From Sulfurimonas sp. (GTDB lineage Bacteria; Campylobacterota; Campylobacteria; Campylobacterales; Sulfurimonadaceae): a DNA stretch of 7,427 nucleotides. The first letter of the stretch is position 1. The number at the start of each line of letters is the position of its first letter. Shown here in pieces: positions 5,500 through 7,427 of this stretch. Both the position numbers and the translations under genes were made by a program. The notes under the pieces were generated by a model. It was not told the DNA's origin. It was given only the letters and a program-made list of their open reading frames with translations, and did no database searches. The stretch is taken from contig JAFLJZ010000051.1 of NCBI GenBank assembly GCA_022712775.1, forward strand, positions 1 through 7,427, written 5' to 3'.

Positions 5500-6791
5500 T
5501 GCATTATTTAAACATAAGCTTTTCACATAAAAACTCAAGTATGGATATACGTGAGAAATTGTCATATCCTAATGATAGTGATATGCATGCTTGTTTAAAA
5601 AAATTAAATGATTCTTCTTTTATAAATGAGTGTATGTTGATTTCTACATGTAATCGAATGGAAGTTTTATGTTCGTGTAATGATGTGCCCGAGGCAACAA
5701 AATATATCTTTTCTATATTAAGCAGACGGGCAGGTTTAAGTGTTGAAGAACTTAAAATTCATGCAGATATATTTGATGATAGTTCGGCAATTCACCATAT
5801 CTTTTCTGTAGCTTCTTCACTTGATTCTATGGTTATTGGTGAAACACAAATTGCGGGGCAATTAAAAGATGCTTTTCGATTTGCGCATGATAATGGATAC
5901 TGTGGAAAGAAACTAGCACGCACGATGAAAAGTGCTTTTGCCTGTGCAGCTAAGGTACGAAATGCAACAGACATTTCAGCTAAACCTGTTTCCATGGCAA
6001 GTGTAGCAGTTTCAAAGTTAAAGTCTTTAGTAGATGATTTAAAGGGAAAGAAAGCACTTGTGATTGGTGTTGGTGAAATGTCTGAAATTACGGCTAAGCA
6101 TCTTATTTCTGCTGGTTGTGATGTGTCTATTATGAATAGAACCAAGCATAAAGCACAAAAGTTCGCCCTTGAGCACAAGGTAGAACAAGTGGATTTTGAA
6201 GAACTGTCAAAGGCTATAAATAATTTTCATTTTATATTTACAGCTACATCTGCTTCTGAGCCTATTATTAAATACAACATGGTAAAATTATCTAATTTTG
6301 AAAGATTTTGGTTTGACTTAGCACTTCCAAGAGATATAGAATCTTTTAATAGAGGTGATATTAGACTTTTTGTGATAGATGATTTAACAATAATTAGAGA
6401 TGAAAACCTTGGACTACGAGAAAAAGCAGCGCGTGCAGCACAGGGGATTATAGGAAGAGAAATTGTTGCATTTTTTGAATCACTTGCAACACTTGATATT
6501 GAACCCGTAATTAAAAAGATTTATAAAAAAGCATACGAATCTGCTGCAGAAGAAACATCGCGTGTAATTGAAAAAGGTTTTATACCTCGTAAGTATGAAA
6601 AAGAAGCTCAAAAAATGTGTGAACAAGCCTTGAAAAGATTTTTACATGATATGACATTAAGTATGAGGAATGGGACGGATAAAACAGGTCATGCTATGAC
6701 TACAAATATGATGCATATTTTTGCCCAAAGTATAAAAAAAGATAAGACAAAAAGACCAGAATTTATAAAGGAAACAAGTGAGAAGAAGTAG
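5499..6791 (+). CDS. hemA: Glutamyl-tRNA reductase
   Basis: Reduces glutamyl-tRNA(Glu) to glutamate-1-semialdehyde with NADPH, the first committed step of the C5 tetrapyrrole (heme) pathway, so tRNA-Glu is a shared substrate with translation. The protein is 430 residues, normal for the family. The N-terminal catalytic domain contains STCNRME with nucleophile Cys51, then GETQIAGQ (114-121) and the segment around SMASVAV (165-171). The NADPH Rossmann domain has VIGVGEMSE (188-196) and NRT (213-215). The C-terminal helical dimerisation domain (about 305-410) ends in a lysine-rich tail. I chose ATG 5499 over the TTG just before it because ATG overlaps the ispB stop as TGATG, a classic translational coupling arrangement, and MHYLNISF resembles the family N-terminus. 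The upstream AAAGAAG is only a weak ribosome binding site, which also fits coupling. Confidence 0.94.
   Translation: MHYLNISFSHKNSSMDIREKLSYPNDSDMHACLKKLNDSSFINECMLISTCNRMEVLCSCNDVPEATKYIFSILSRRAGLSVEELKIHADIFDDSSAIHHIFSVASSLDSMVIGETQIAGQLKDAFRFAHDNGYCGKKLARTMKSAFACAAKVRNATDISAKPVSMASVAVSKLKSLVDDLKGKKALVIGVGEMSEITAKHLISAGCDVSIMNRTKHKAQKFALEHKVEQVDFEELSKAINNFHFIFTATSASEPIIKYNMVKLSNFERFWFDLALPRDIESFNRGDIRLFVIDDLTIIRDENLGLREKAARAAQGIIGREIVAFFESLATLDIEPVIKKIYKKAYESAAEETSRVIEKGFIPRKYEKEAQKMCEQALKRFLHDMTLSMRNGTDKTGHAMTTNMMHIFAQSIKKDKTKRPEFIKETSEKK
6767..6773 (+). promoter_or_regulatory. proS ribosome binding site inside the end of hemA
   Basis: AAAGGAA, with AGGA ending five bases before the GTG at 6778, lies in the last codons of hemA. 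It fixes the proS start upstream of the hemA stop. Confidence 0.7.
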
Positions 6792-7427
6792 AGCTTTTAT
6801 ACCAACAACAAAAGAAGTGCCATCTGATGCCACCTTAGCTAGTCATCAGTTTTTAGTACGAGGTGGTTTTATTAACCAACAAGGATCGGGGTTATACAAT
6901 TTCTTACCTTTGGGAAAAATTGTACTTGAAAAGATTCGTAAAATCGTAAAAGAGGAACTGGATTTTGCTGGTTGCAATGAAGTACAACTTAGTTTTGTCA
7001 CCCCTATCTCTTTATGGGATAAAAGTGGTCGTTCGGAGACTATGGGTAAAGAGATGCTTAGAATCTCCGATAGACATCAAAATGATTTTGTACTAAGTCC
7101 TACAAATGAAGAAGCGATGGTTGAGCTTGTAAAAAATAGAGTAAACTCTTATAAAGATTTACCACTTAACTTGTACCAAATTAATACAAAATTTCGTGAT
7201 GAAGCAAGACCGAGATATGGTCTTTTACGAGGTCGTGAATTTTTGATGAAAGATGGTTACTCTTTTCATGCATCTAAAGAAGATATGATTCGAGAATTTA
7301 ACCTTATGGAAGCTACATATAAAAAAATATTTACAAGACTAGGACTTGACTTTAGAGTTGTTGATGCTGATTCTGGAGCTATCGGTGGAGATGGAAGTAA
7401 AGAGTTTCACGTACTTGCTGATTCTGG
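6778..7427 (+). CDS. proS: Prolyl-tRNA synthetase, 5' part (cut by window end)
   Basis: Charges tRNA-Pro with proline in the cytoplasm. The first 216 codons are present and the frame is open to the window edge. Class II synthetase features are visible: motif 1 region [11 protein letters not shown] (36-46), SPTNEE (107-112, ATP/proline pocket; many relatives have PTHEE) and motif 2 FRDEARPR (139-146) followed by [13 protein letters not shown] (151-163). The last stretch, [21 protein letters not shown] (197 to the edge), matches the beginning of the editing (INS) insertion of bacterial-type ProRS, so this is the long form that hydrolyses mischarged alanyl-tRNA-Pro. The start is GTG, supported by AAAGGAA five bases upstream and the family-like N-terminus ([21 protein letters not shown]). 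It overlaps hemA by 14 bases in another frame. The hemA-proS order is shared with C. jejuni and H. pylori, where hemC lies just downstream, so hemC may follow beyond the edge. Confidence 0.95.
   Translation, partial: MRRSRAFIPTTKEVPSDATLASHQFLVRGGFINQQGSGLYNFLPLGKIVLEKIRKIVKEELDFAGCNEVQLSFVTPISLWDKSGRSETMGKEMLRISDRHQNDFVLSPTNEEAMVELVKNRVNSYKDLPLNLYQINTKFRDEARPRYGLLRGREFLMKDGYSFHASKEDMIREFNLMEATYKKIFTRLGLDFRVVDADSGAIGGDGSKEFHVLADS

Noticed and set aside
5792..6178. Minus-strand 128-codon open frame inside hemA
   Set aside because: It is antisense to the conserved catalytic and NADPH domains of hemA and shows no plausible start signals or domain.
1..7427. CRISPR, transposon, toxin-antitoxin, phage defence or biosynthetic cluster
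   Set aside because: No direct repeats, terminal inverted repeats, transposase or defence motifs are visible; nearly all of the sequence is explained by conserved core genes.

Overview
The window is an AT-rich, densely packed stretch of housekeeping genes. It most likely comes from a free-living member of the Campylobacterota (Sulfurimonas/Sulfuricurvum/Arcobacter-like). Three things point there: two gene orders recalled from that phylum (nadE next to lpxK, as in Helicobacter pylori and Campylobacter jejuni; and polyprenyl synthase-hemA-proS, also seen in both), promoters with an extended -10 (TGATATAAT) and no clear -35, and overall protein character. The genus is inference. No mobile element, CRISPR array, tRNA or rRNA is visible.

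Layout. Positions 1-80 hold no supported gene. A small unrecognised gene (96-353, minus strand) has a good ribosome binding site and its own intrinsic terminator. It is divergent from a plus-strand run that fills the rest of the window. The 70-base divergent gap (354-423) contains a 24-bp imperfect palindrome pressed between two candidate -10 boxes, which looks like an operator.

Plus-strand block 1 is nadE (ammonia-dependent NAD synthetase), a DegT/DnrJ-family PLP aminotransferase, lpxK (lipid A 4'-kinase) and argB (N-acetylglutamate kinase, arginine-sensitive type). Gaps are 16, 7 and 2 bases, so this is probably one transcript. The aminotransferase sits between nadE and lpxK, which are adjacent in C. 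jejuni and H. pylori. It may make an amino sugar for the cell envelope, but its substrate cannot be read from the sequence.

Plus-strand block 2 starts at a second TGATATAAT box directly after the argB stop. It contains a small exported protein of unknown function (4168-4581), a long-chain polyprenyl diphosphate synthase (quinone side chain), hemA (glutamyl-tRNA reductase, first committed step of C5 heme synthesis) and the 5' part of proS (prolyl-tRNA synthetase), cut by the window edge. ispB/hemA overlap by 1 base and hemA/proS by 14 bases. Together these genes supply quinone and heme for respiration plus a translation enzyme.

The window is mainly ordinary core genome. The most interesting points are the divergent palindrome, the two probably leaderless or near-leaderless transcripts sharing a 9-base promoter core, the aminotransferase with a shortened loop after its PLP lysine, and the two small proteins without a recognised family. 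Three starts differ from the longest open frame: the exported protein (4168, not 4156), hemA (5499, not 5496) and proS (GTG 6778, partial).
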